Notes: generated by a model not told the origin, from the sequence alone. Shown: positions 1-7,092, numbered from the stretch's first letter. The stretch: DNA of 20,153 nucleotides from an uncultured Bacilli bacterium (GCA_947853245.1 CANTWP010000048.1:1-20153); one strand, 5' to 3'. Numbers and translations: made by a program.

Positions 1-72
1 ATATCATACTGCTTTTATTTTTCTTATCTTTTTAGTCTCACATCATTTACAATTATACAATTTTATAGTAAA

Positions 73-954
73 TTAATTTTTTATATTTTTTGAATCAATA
101 GGATTCACGTGAATAACTGTTAAATATATATCATCTATAGTACTATTTATTTCTTTTTCTAATTTATCGGCAATCGCATGACTATCTAAAGTAGACATAC
201 TACCATCTACAAATATTGAAAATGATATTTGGTATTTATAACCAACTGGTGTTGAATTAAAATGTGTTACTTTTTCGATTTCTGTATAATTTTTAATAAT
301 ATCGTATACTTTCTTTTTTTCATCATCATTCATAGCTTTATCAATTAAAACATCATAACTCTCTTTAAATATTTTTAATGCTGTAAAAAGTAATCAAATT
401 GATATTATGCTTCCTACTATGCCATCTACAAAATAGATACCTAACACAGATAATAAGCATGCTAATAAATTTAATGAAGTTACTATACAATCATTTCTAT
501 GATCTATAGAATTAGCTTTAAGCAATAAATTATTTATTTTACGAGATATACGATTAGTATATATGTATAAAGATAACTTTACTAATATTGTAATAACACA
601 AACTATTACTAACCATATAGAAAAATAATAATCTTTTTTATAAAATATAGATAAAAAAGAATCTTTAAAAACTAATAAAGCTGTTAAAAGCATTACTATA
701 CTGATTAACATGGAATATATATATTCAGCTTTTCCATGGCCTAAATTATGATCTTCATCATATGGTTTATTAGCTATCCTATTACCAACAAAAGTCATAA
801 ATGAAGAAAAAACATCACCCGCACTATTAAAAAAATCCGCTATCATTGATTGACTATTTGTCATAAAACCAACTATTCCTTTAATAGTTAATAATAGAAT
901 ATTACCAATAATTCCCAATAAACTGGCTTTCTTTACAACTTCATTTCTATTCAT
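73..954 (-). pseudogene. Cation diffusion facilitator (MntE-like metal exporter), interrupted by in-frame TGA
   Basis: A CDF-family metal exporter would be encoded here in one frame of about 293 codons, the normal family length, but codon 187 is TGA (bases 394-396). The first part holds the transmembrane domain. Helix 2 carries N-S-A-G-D and helix 5 carries D-H-R-N-D, an Asn-Asp/Asp-Asp metal site like that of MntE manganese exporters rather than the His-containing zinc type. Downstream of the TGA the frame stays open for 20 codons (LLFTALKIFKESYDVLIDKA) and then into the cytoplasmic C-terminal domain ending TAA at 73. The frame is intact apart from the TGA. The ATG at 954 has an AGAGGT ribosome site and a good promoter upstream. 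An internal ATG at 333 has no clear ribosome site. TGA read as Trp would restore a typical sequence, but TGG encodes Trp elsewhere here, so a nonsense mutation, readthrough or sequence error is likelier. Metal specificity is inferred. Confidence 0.8.
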
Positions 955-994
955 ATAATACCTCTTTTAAGCTAAATATTTATTTAGTTATATA

Positions 995-1023
995 ATTGTA
1001 TCACACATTATTTAAAGTCACAA
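995..1023 (-). promoter_or_regulatory. Sigma-A-type promoter for the CDF gene
   Basis: On the minus strand TTGTGA (1018-1023) and TACAAT (995-1000) are separated by exactly 17 bases, and TG stands one base before the -10 (extended -10). It lies 41 bp upstream of the CDF start codon. Confidence 0.6.
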
Positions 1024-1078
1024 CTAAATAACTATTATTTAAAAATAGTTTTTAATTGATAATATCATCATAATTTTT

Positions 1079-1522
1079 TTATTTATTATCCTTTTTACCG
1101 TATAGATAGTCCATAGAAGCTTTATATTTTCTACATATCTCAATAGCAAATGCTGTTAAGAGTAAAGTCTTCCCATTTTCATATGCTGAGATAGTCGATG
1201 GTGTCGTATGTAATTCTTTCGCTAATTTATTAAGTGTTAAATTATTTTCCTTACGAAACTCTTTTAATCTATTTCCTGCAATGGTTCTTTCTATATTAAC
1301 TTTTTTATTATCACTATAGTTTTTTACATTTGTTAAATTAAATAAATAATCTAAGCTAACATCAAAATAATTAGCTAACTGATTTGCTTTATTGATATTA
1401 GGTATTTCTTTATTATTCTCCCAATTACTAATACTGACACGATTTCCACCAATTATACTAGCAAGTTCCTTTTGAGTTAAATCATTATGTTCCCTAATGT
1501 TATATATTTTATTAAAACTCAT
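1079..1522 (-). CDS. Twin helix-turn-helix (XRE family) transcriptional regulator
   Basis: This small DNA-binding protein of 147 residues has two consecutive Cro/C1-type HTH domains. The first is roughly residues 5-60 (NDLTQKELASIIGGN, then SISNWENNKEIP) and the second roughly 85-145 (NNLTLNKLAKELHTTPSTIS, then AYENGK). Each domain ends with the SLDYLF/SMDYLY motif common in XRE regulators. No other domain is visible, so no ligand can be named. I place the start at the ATG at 1522 because GTAGGTGG stands just upstream; an ATG nine codons earlier (1549) has no comparable ribosome site. It is divergent from a 500-bp gap with a strong ribosome binding site and a possible small peptide, the layout often seen for a regulator and its target. 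The 14-bp direct repeat upstream may be its operator. No convincing terminator is seen downstream. Confidence 0.8.
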   Translation of the reverse strand: MSFNKIYNIREHNDLTQKELASIIGGNRVSISNWENNKEIPNINKANQLANYFDVSLDYLFNLTNVKNYSDNKKVNIERTIAGNRLKEFRKENNLTLNKLAKELHTTPSTISAYENGKTLLLTAFAIEICRKYKASMDYLYGKKDNK

Positions 1523-1557
1523 ATTACCACCTACTAGAAATTTTCTCATTTTTTATA

Positions 1558-1641
1558 ATAATATAGATTTTTAGTAGGGAAATACGAAATATTTATAGTA
1601 TAATAGTTAACTGTAAGTAAAAACTGTATAATATAGATTTT
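1558..1641. repeat. 14-bp direct repeat flanking the divergent promoter region
   Basis: ATAATATAGATTTT occurs at 1558-1571 and again at 1628-1641, 70 bp apart. The second copy overlaps the TATAAT box at 1627-1632. The first lies 36 bp upstream of the regulator's start. This would suit operator sites for the twin-HTH regulator, but AT-rich chance repetition is possible. Confidence 0.4.
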
Positions 1642-1680
1642 ACTTATGTATAGTTTTAAGAAATAAAGGAGGTTTATAAT

Positions 1681-1782
1681 TTAGATATAAATATTAAAAA
1701 TATAAAATTTTCCAATCTAAATATTTCTAAAATAATTCATGCAATTTTAAAAACATTAGCAACAGCTTTAAGTAACAACTAG
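1681..1782 (+). other. Candidate small amphipathic peptide frame lacking a standard start codon
   Basis: Eight bases after a near-perfect ribosome site (AAGGAGG, 1666-1672) an open frame of 33 codons begins with TTA and ends TAG at 1782. The frame is open back to 1660 but contains no ATG, GTG or TTG. The C-terminal part (NISKIIHAILKTLATALSNN) spaces Ile and Leu residues as in an amphipathic helix with Lys and His on the other face, as in membrane-active peptides, type I toxins or small bacteriocins. A TTG to TTA change at the first codon would explain the lost start. I do not recognise the family. It may be a decayed gene, a gene with an unusual start, or chance. Confidence 0.25.
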
Positions 1783-1962
1783 AATATTGAAAATTTAATC
1801 TAGAAAATGCATAAAATGCAAAGAAATTTGTTTGCTCACTAAAATTAATTGTGCTAAAAAATATCATATTTATATCTTGTTAATTATGAATATTTATAAA
1901 TATACAATTTACATCCAAAACTACCAAGTGTTTATAGAACTTTATTTTCTTAGAAATATACT

Positions 1963-1991
1963 AAAAAAGAACAGTTAATATTGCTCTTTTT
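1963..1991 (-). terminator. Terminator of the spoVA operon
   Basis: Read on the minus strand, AAAAAGAGC (1983-1991) and GTTCTTTTTT (1963-1972) form a stem with one mismatch and a 10-base loop, ending in a T run. It begins 50 bp past the spoVAE stop. Confidence 0.55.
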
Positions 1992-2040
1992 CTTCATCTT
2001 GAATAAATATTTTATTAAAACTACTACAATTATTAAAGTA

Positions 2041-2391
2041 TTAATCTTTTGGCTTAAATAATAAACTTAAAAAGAAAGAAAATATTATAGCGGATGATAT
2101 TCCAGAGGCAGTTAAATCAAACATTCCCATCAAAAGTCCCATAAAGCCATATTCTGAAGCAGCTTTCATAGCTCCATGTATTAATAAATGGCCAAAACTA
2201 GTAATAGGAACCATGGCTCCGCCACCAGCCCACAGAATGATCTTATCATACCAACTAAAAGTATCTAAGAAAGCACCAAGTACTACAAACAGTGATGTAA
2301 CATGGCCTGGAGTTAATTTTGTATTATCTAAAATTAATTGACCTATCACACAAACGATACCACAGAATAAAAAGGCATTTACATAAATCAT
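2041..2391 (-). CDS. spoVAE: Stage V sporulation protein AE (SpoVAEb type)
   Basis: SpoVAE is a small integral membrane protein of the SpoVA channel, which moves dipicolinic acid with calcium into the forespore and releases it at germination. The 116 residues match the length of Bacillus SpoVAEb. The sequence is mostly hydrophobic, with helices near residues 1-20, 28-45, 55-75 and 90-112, and the family's GHVTSLFVVLGAFLDTFSWYDK and PITSFGHLLIHGAM segments (the latter resembles SpoVAC). The start ATG overlaps the spoVAD stop (ATGA), and GGAGG lies seven bases before it, inside spoVAD, so translation is probably coupled. It is the last gene of the spoVAC-D-E unit. Identification is firm from sequence and context. 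Confidence 0.93.
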   Translation of the reverse strand: MIYVNAFLFCGIVCVIGQLILDNTKLTPGHVTSLFVVLGAFLDTFSWYDKIILWAGGGAMVPITSFGHLLIHGAMKAASEYGFMGLLMGMFDLTASGISSAIIFSFFLSLLFKPKD

Positions 2392-3377
2392 TCTACTACC
2401 TCCAAACTAATTGCATGCGCAATACTTGGTATTGTTAACTTTTGATTAACCATGGTTTGACTCATCAAAGCGCCGGTTGCCACTAATAAAACACGTTTAT
2501 ATTTTTTATTTTTCATCATATCAAATATATAAGAATATGCGATTAGGGGTAAACAAGCTGGACCACTACCACCAGCATATACTGGTTCATCATCAATATT
2601 AAAAATCATTGAAGCAGCATCGTCATACTTATTAAGTTCAATATTATATTCTGTCTTCATATATTCTTTTAATATTGATTTTCCATAAATTCCTAAATCA
2701 CCAGTTAATACTAGATCATAGTAATCGATAGTTCGACCAGTATCAACTAAATGATTATATATAGTAGATGCAGCAGCTGGAGCCATAACTGCTCCCATAT
2801 GATATACATCTTTTATGCCTAAATCAGTTACTATACCAATTGTTGTAGAATCTACTTTAATTGGGGATTTTTCTCTTGAAAGATAAGCACTTGCTCCACC
2901 AGTGGTTGTAAATGTAGTCGTTTTCCTTTTTGGACCACCATATTCTACTGGATATCTAAATTGTTTTTCTGCACCATTATTATGAGATGATACTGATACA
3001 ATTGCATCATCAATTTGTTTAGCATCAATAAAATTAGCAGCAATCGTAAGACCTTCTACGCTAGTCGCGCAAGCATTATATATTCCCATAAATGGAATTT
3101 TTAGATTAGAGGCAGCATAATTAGACGCTACTGTTTGATTTAATAAATCACCAGATATATATAGATCAATATCAAATCTAGTTTTACCCATCTTAGAAAG
3201 TACGACATCGACACTATCCATAATTAGTTTACTTTCAGCTTGTTCCCAAGTTGGCATTCCAAAATAAAAATCATTATAACTTTTATCGTAAAATTTACTA
3301 AATGGTCCGTTAGCTTCATAAGGTCCTGTAACTGTTCCAGTTGCATTAATATATACATTATTATATTTTGTTGTCAT
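2388..3377 (-). CDS. spoVAD: Stage V sporulation protein AD (dipicolinic acid-binding)
   Basis: SpoVAD is the soluble, thiolase-fold component of the SpoVA complex and is known in Bacillus to bind dipicolinic acid on the forespore membrane. The protein has 329 residues, close to the usual 335-340. Visible family features are the thiolase-like nucleophile region NACATSVEG with Cys near residue 103, the VSSHNNGAEKQFRYPVEYG segment, TTGGASAYL, and the C-terminal GGSGPACLPLIAYSYI. The start ATG lies one base after the spoVAC stop, with no strong ribosome site of its own, which suggests coupling to spoVAC. It ends with TGA overlapping the spoVAE start. Nothing suggests loss of function. Confidence 0.95.
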   Translation of the reverse strand: MTTKYNNVYINATGTVTGPYEANGPFSKFYDKSYNDFYFGMPTWEQAESKLIMDSVDVVLSKMGKTRFDIDLYISGDLLNQTVASNYAASNLKIPFMGIYNACATSVEGLTIAANFIDAKQIDDAIVSVSSHNNGAEKQFRYPVEYGGPKRKTTTFTTTGGASAYLSREKSPIKVDSTTIGIVTDLGIKDVYHMGAVMAPAAASTIYNHLVDTGRTIDYYDLVLTGDLGIYGKSILKEYMKTEYNIELNKYDDAASMIFNIDDEPVYAGGSGPACLPLIAYSYIFDMMKNKKYKRVLLVATGALMSQTMVNQKLTIPSIAHAISLEVVE

Positions 3378-3378
3378 A

Positions 3379-3816
3379 TTATCCCATTATAAGCAAGCGA
3401 ATAAGTCCAAAGAAATATGCACTAACTACACCAAAAATTATTACACTTCCGGCTATTTTTAACATATTAGCACCAATTCCCGTTACTAATCCTTCCTTAC
3501 GATATTCTAAAGCAGCACTCATCATTGAATGTGCAAATCCAGTAATCGGTACGATAAAACCGCATTTAGCAAAATTAACAATTTTATCAAACCAACCAAA
3601 GCAAGTAAATAAACAACCAAAAAATATTAATGTTACTATCATGAATACTGAAGCGTCTTTAGTAGATATATGAAACCAATAAGAATATAGATCTACCAAT
3701 CCCTGACCAAGTACTCCCATTAAACCACCTGTTACAAAAGCAATAAGGCTATTATAAAGACGATTTTCTTTAGGAGTATGTTTATCAACAATTTCTTTAT
3801 ACTTTCGTTTTTCCAT
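3379..3816 (-). CDS. spoVAC: Stage V sporulation protein AC (SpoVA channel subunit)
   Basis: SpoVAC is a multi-pass membrane protein of the spore dipicolinic acid channel; in Bacillus it behaves as a mechanosensitive channel during germination. Of 145 residues, the first 25 are charged (MEKRKYKEIVDKHTPKENRL), followed by about four hydrophobic helices. Family segments include FVTGGLMGVLGQGLVDLY and GFIVPITGFAHSMMSAALEY. I start at the ATG at 3816, which follows GGGAGGAATTAT. An upstream in-frame ATG at 3864 lies within the preceding terminator and would add 16 residues atypical of the family. It is the first gene of spoVAC-D-E. spoVAA and spoVAB, present in Bacillus, are absent here. A sigma-G-like promoter lies just upstream. 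Confidence 0.94.
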   Translation of the reverse strand: MEKRKYKEIVDKHTPKENRLYNSLIAFVTGGLMGVLGQGLVDLYSYWFHISTKDASVFMIVTLIFFGCLFTCFGWFDKIVNFAKCGFIVPITGFAHSMMSAALEYRKEGLVTGIGANMLKIAGSVIIFGVVSAYFFGLIRLLIMG

Positions 3817-3833
3817 ATAATTCCTCCCAATGT

Positions 3834-3862
3834 TATTATGGAAAGGAAAAACTCTTTTATAC
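3834..3862 (-). promoter_or_regulatory. Sigma-G-like (forespore) promoter of spoVAC-D-E
   Basis: On the minus strand GTATA (3858-3862) and CATAATA (3834-3840) are spaced by 17 bases. Both fit the Bacillus sigma-G pattern GnATR and CATnnTA, for which 17-18 bases is usual. It lies between the terminator of the upstream gene and the spoVAC ribosome site, and spoVA is a known sigma-G operon in Bacillus. Its role here is inferred. Confidence 0.6.
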
Positions 3863-3890
3863 AAAAAACTTACGAAACAAATCGTAAGTT
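3862..3890 (-). terminator. Terminator of the surface-protein gene
   Basis: On the minus strand AACTTACGA and TCGTAAGTT form a perfect 9-bp stem (3882-3890 with 3867-3875) around a 6-base loop, followed by a T run. It starts eight bases past the surface-protein stop and separates that gene from spoVAC. Confidence 0.85.
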
Positions 3891-3897
3891 TAATTTC

Positions 3898-5925
3898 TTA
3901 TTTTACAACATAGTTATATGTAAAATTGCTGGGCTCAATGTCTGTCATTATTTCATATTCTGTATAATATGGTTTTTTAATAATTTCTGGCAAAGTAATA
4001 GATTGAGAGATTGGCGTAGCCAATTGATAATAAACATAAGCATTTAATGTACTAAGTTTTGTTTTAAAACTTGCTAAATCACTTACATTAAAGAAATCAT
4101 AACCATTTAAAAAACCGAAATATTGGCCTGATACATTAGCATAATTTAATTTATATGTTCCAGAATCCAAAGCTATATTACTTAATACGCTTGTGCCTGA
4201 AACTCCTTTTTTATCTGCCGATAAAACATTAGCTAAAATAATTGGTGCATAATTTTCATTCCATGATTCATTTCCTGTAAAATTATACTTACCTACTTTT
4301 CTAGTTATTGTTTTATTGGAATAGTTTATTGTATCAGCTGTAGTTCCAACTTTTCCAAGTGGTTCATCTAGATAAATATTATATATTTCTGGTTTAACAT
4401 ATGGTACATAAGAGGTAGCTGTACTACCCTTTTCAATTTGAATATTTGAAAATTTCATTGTTGACATAACACTGGTAGAACCATTTAAATATCTATTAGT
4501 ATAAACTAAAAATCTGTAATTTGCACTCGCATCATGCAAAGTAGCAGGTGTAGTAAATGTTTTTTCAATATGAATAGTATCACCTTTTACTAAATACTGT
4601 GAAGTATTAAGATTCAAAGCACCATAGCCACTGACACCAGAATAAAGTACAAATCCAACATTATCACCATACTTGCTTGTATAAGTGGGAACACTTATAC
4701 AAGCTACATCATAACTAATTGTATAAGTAGTTGATGGCTTTAAATTAGCAACAACCCAACTATTATTAAATGCAACAGTTGCCCAGTTTGAAAAAGAACT
4801 TTCATTTTTTATTCCAGATATCAAACTATCACTTTTATTTAAAATATTTTTACCACTGGCTTTTATTGGTATAGTATAAGTTCCTGCTTCTTCATATGTA
4901 GTAGAACTTGTTCCTTTTTCAATTTGAAATTGATCTAAAATAAATTGTCCAGTACTTGTCCAATTAAATTTGATTCCTGTCACAGTTTTACCAGCTGTAC
5001 TAGTAGTTGTTATTTTCTGTTTATAATTTTCAATATCTTCACTACCACTCGGAATTGCTGTACCACTAGGTTGTGATTCTGAATAAGTTCCATCTGAATA
5101 CAAAAATCTTACTCTAAAATTAGTACCTGACACATTAGCAACATAATACGATACAGTTAATTGTTCAGAAGAATTTAAAACCCAACCAGTACTATTCATA
5201 CTAGCTACAGTTTTGAATAAAATTCCTGTAGAATCTTTAGTATATGTTGTATATTGTGAAATACTTTTCTCTAAGTCAAATAAATTTTTAGTCGTTCCTA
5301 CACTTTCAACATCAATCGGATTATCTGGCGTTGGTGTACCATTTTGAACACTATTTCCGGATATTGAATAAGCTAAATATCTAGTTTTAGCCTCTTGGAA
5401 ACCTAATTCTATTAATACACCTGCCGTATCGGATGAAGTTACAACACCTACTGGTTTCTTTAATGTTATAGTAAAAGTTTTAGATTCACCAGCGTTTATA
5501 ACATCTTCCTTTGCTAATCCATTAATAGTACATTCTGCAAACCAAGAATTAACGCTCTTACTAATACTTGATATTTCCATATCAACGTTACCATAATTAG
5601 TAATTGTTGCTTGATAAGTGGTTGAAGCCCCTTCATCTAATAGATTAGATGTCAAACTAATGGTATCGACCGTATATTTACTATTATATAATTCATAACC
5701 ACCATTTTCAGTACTTAAAAGTTTTAAATCAGATATACGAATATCTTTTACTGCACGGAGTGCTAAATCACCTGTTATATTTAATGATTGATTCAATGCT
5801 GCATACCCTACGGTTGCTATTGTAATAAGAAGAAAGCAACAAAAAATTAGTATTAAATTTTTTTTGACAAATGACATATTTTTAAATTTATCTAATATTT
5901 TATTAATACGAGAACTTAATTTCAT
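3898..5925 (-). CDS. Large exported surface protein with phage-tail-like repeated modules
   Basis: This 675-residue protein starts with a basic segment and a hydrophobic stretch near residues 22-44 (NLILIFCCFLLITIATVGYA) that resembles a signal or membrane anchor. Residues about 50-195 look like a beta-rich domain (LNITGDLAL, TITNYGNVDMEISS, FTITLKKPVGVV). From about 205 (NGTPTPDNPIDVESVG) the sequence resembles modules common in Firmicutes surface and phage tail proteins, with two related blocks ending FQIEKGTSSTTYEEAG and IQIEKGSTATSYVPYV. These are expected beta-sandwich, carbohydrate-binding-like folds. No LPXTG motif or C-terminal membrane helix is seen. It sits between sigF and spoVAC but has its own sigma-A-type promoter and terminator, so it is probably not co-transcribed with either. 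Function is unknown; adhesion or spore/cell surface display is a guess. Confidence 0.8.
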   Translation of the reverse strand: MKLSSRINKILDKFKNMSFVKKNLILIFCCFLLITIATVGYAALNQSLNITGDLALRAVKDIRISDLKLLSTENGGYELYNSKYTVDTISLTSNLLDEGASTTYQATITNYGNVDMEISSISKSVNSWFAECTINGLAKEDVINAGESKTFTITLKKPVGVVTSSDTAGVLIELGFQEAKTRYLAYSISGNSVQNGTPTPDNPIDVESVGTTKNLFDLEKSISQYTTYTKDSTGILFKTVASMNSTGWVLNSSEQLTVSYYVANVSGTNFRVRFLYSDGTYSESQPSGTAIPSGSEDIENYKQKITTTSTAGKTVTGIKFNWTSTGQFILDQFQIEKGTSSTTYEEAGTYTIPIKASGKNILNKSDSLISGIKNESSFSNWATVAFNNSWVVANLKPSTTYTISYDVACISVPTYTSKYGDNVGFVLYSGVSGYGALNLNTSQYLVKGDTIHIEKTFTTPATLHDASANYRFLVYTNRYLNGSTSVMSTMKFSNIQIEKGSTATSYVPYVKPEIYNIYLDEPLGKVGTTADTINYSNKTITRKVGKYNFTGNESWNENYAPIILANVLSADKKGVSGTSVLSNIALDSGTYKLNYANVSGQYFGFLNGYDFFNVSDLASFKTKLSTLNAYVYYQLATPISQSITLPEIIKKPYYTEYEIMTDIEPSNFTYNYVVK

Positions 5926-5944
5926 GACATCAATCCACCTTTTT

Positions 5945-5973
5945 TATAATTATTCTATACTAGAATAATTATA
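5945..5973. repeat. 29-bp palindrome over the -10 box of the surface-protein gene
   Basis: TATAATTATTCTA (5945-5957) and TAGAATAATTATA (5961-5973) are perfect 13-bp inverted arms around the three bases TAC. On the minus strand the outer six bases of the right arm are the TATAAT -10 box, so the palindrome covers the -10 and the start of transcription. It looks like an operator, or a hairpin at the extreme 5' end of the transcript. Confidence 0.75.
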
Positions 5974-5996
5974 TATTACATTTAAAATAAAAGCAA
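5968..5996 (-). promoter_or_regulatory. Sigma-A-type promoter of the surface-protein gene
   Basis: TTGCTT (5991-5996) and a consensus TATAAT (5968-5973) are spaced 17 bases on the minus strand. The gene's ATG at 5925 follows a ribosome site AAGGTGG. This makes the gene independent of the sigF transcript. Confidence 0.75.
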
Positions 5997-6003
5997 GAAA
6001 TTA

Positions 6004-6034
6004 ATAAAAAAACAAACTTAACTTGCAAGTTTGT
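6004..6034 (-). terminator. Terminator of the spoIIAA-sigF unit, overlapping the end of sigF
   Basis: On the minus strand ACAAACTT (6027-6034) pairs with AAGTTTGT (6012-6019) around a 7-base loop and is followed by a run of T. The stem begins inside the last codons of sigF, and the sigF stop lies at the base of the loop. Confidence 0.75.
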
Positions 6035-6683
6035 CTTTCAATTTTACTAATATTTTCTTTTCCCTGCGTGAGACCTGAACTTGATTCATTCCTAGTTCAC
6101 TAGCAATCTCTCTTTGAGTTAAATCTTTAAAATAATGACTACTAATTATATTGTACTCATCTTTATCTAAAGAATTTAACTCTTGTTTTAAGGTAATAAG
6201 CGTATCTTTATCTAGGTTATCTATTTGGCCAATTTTATCATAAAGACAAATTGTATCATCATTACACTCTACAGGTTCATCTAAACTATAAATCATATTA
6301 TTTGAAGATAAAGCCTCAACTATAAACATTTCATCAATTCCTAAAAATGTTGATAATTCTAAAGTGGTTGGCTCTCGCATTAACTTTTGAGTTAATAATA
6401 TATTAGCTTTTTCTATTTTTAAATTTAATTTACTAATATCACGACTGATCTTTATTCCACGGTCTTCTCTTACATACTTCTTTATTTCACCTAATATGTA
6501 AGGATAAGCATATGTCGTAAATTTGGTATTATACCCCTCCTTATAATTCTGATATGCTTTAATTAGACCAATACAACCAACTTGAAATAAATCATCTTTA
6601 GATTCATAATTAGTAAAAAAATGGGTCATCTTATAAATCAATTTTTCATTTTCTTTAATTAATTGTAGTAATTGTTCATTCAT
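6018..6683 (-). CDS. sigF: Forespore RNA polymerase sigma factor (SigF type)
   Basis: This 221-residue sigma-70 family factor belongs to the SigF/SigB/SigG group. Region 2 includes DDLFQVGCIGLIKAYQNY (about 30-47) and KFTTYAYPYILGEIKKYVRED (about 54-74). Region 3 follows (ISKLNLKIEKA). Region 4 ends with the helix-turn-helix LTQREIASELGMNQVQVSRR. The N-terminus is about 20-25 residues shorter than Bacillus SigF. I call it SigF because it follows spoIIAA by seven bases and the spoVA operon is downstream, as in Bacillus; SigG is the main alternative. Its ribosome site, TAGGAGAAAT, overlaps the spoIIAA stop. In Bacillus SigF is held by the anti-sigma factor SpoIIAB; that gene is not in its usual place here. 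Confidence 0.85.
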   Translation of the reverse strand: MNEQLLQLIKENEKLIYKMTHFFTNYESKDDLFQVGCIGLIKAYQNYKEGYNTKFTTYAYPYILGEIKKYVREDRGIKISRDISKLNLKIEKANILLTQKLMREPTTLELSTFLGIDEMFIVEALSSNNMIYSLDEPVECNDDTICLYDKIGQIDNLDKDTLITLKQELNSLDKDEYNIISSHYFKDLTQREIASELGMNQVQVSRREKKILVKLKDKLAS

Positions 6684-6690
6684 ATTTCTC

Positions 6691-7032
6691 CTATATTACG
6701 ATTTTATCAAAAGCACTAAGTTCATCATCTATTATATTACCTACAAATTCATCTTTGTTTGTAAAAATCATTTGTGTACTTTTACCCAAACCACATAATA
6801 AAGCACTACCATTATTTTTTTTGCACATTTCAAAACTCTTTATTAAATTATTCATACCAGTACTATCAATAAAAATAAGCTTAGATATATTAAAAACAAC
6901 ATTAGTTATTCCATTATCTTCAATCATATCGATTATCTCTCTTTTAAGCTGTAAAGATGTATCTTTAGTAAGTTCACCAATTAACCTAATAAATAATATT
7001 CCTTTCCGAAATTCATAGCTAATACTTAACAC
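6691..7032 (-). CDS. spoIIAA: Anti-sigma factor antagonist with STAS domain (SpoIIAA)
   Basis: SpoIIAA releases SigF by binding the anti-sigma factor SpoIIAB when unphosphorylated. This protein is a single STAS domain of 113 residues, close to Bacillus SpoIIAA (117). The phosphorylation site is kept as F-I-D-S-T-G with the serine near residue 57, and the opening LFIRLIGELTKDTS matches the family strand and loop. I place the start at GTG 7032, which follows GAGGTGATAAA; an in-frame ATG at 7059 lacks a ribosome site. It directly precedes sigF. The gene for its partner SpoIIAB, which lies between these two in Bacillus and Clostridium, is missing here. A 60-bp gap separates it from the coiled-coil gene upstream, where I see no clear sigma-H or sigma-A promoter. 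Confidence 0.85.
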   Translation of the reverse strand: MLSISYEFRKGILFIRLIGELTKDTSLQLKREIIDMIEDNGITNVVFNISKLIFIDSTGMNNLIKSFEMCKKNNGSALLCGLGKSTQMIFTNKDEFVGNIIDDELSAFDKIVI

Positions 7033-7092
7033 TTTATCACCTCGGTTACACTTTAACATAATTTTAAAATGCTAATTATAACTTCGACAAAA

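Larger units (their letters stand above)
1523..2040. other. Gene-poor stretch of about 520 bp between the regulator and spoVAE
   Basis: No ORF with a normal start longer than about 12 codons is seen on either strand. The stretch holds -10-like boxes on the plus strand (TATAAT at 1599-1604 and 1627-1632), a 14-bp direct repeat, a strong Shine-Dalgarno sequence (AAGGAGG at 1666-1672), a short open frame after it, and the spoVA terminator at the right end. Bases 1783-1960 show nothing recognisable. Confidence 0.6.

Noticed and set aside
73..954. TGA read as Trp genome-wide (code 4).
   Set aside because: Trp in the long genes is TGG, and TGA closes spoVAD and the GT2 gene in typical ATGA overlaps. 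One interrupted gene is not enough.
1029..1050. Hairpin AACTATT/AATAGTT between the regulator and the CDF gene as a terminator.
   Set aside because: On the minus strand no T run follows, and it lies close to the CDF promoter. It is AT-only and weak.
3368..4047. Plus-strand open frames over spoVAC, spoVAD and the surface gene.
   Set aside because: They are antisense shadows of well-supported minus-strand genes, with no ribosome sites or family resemblance.
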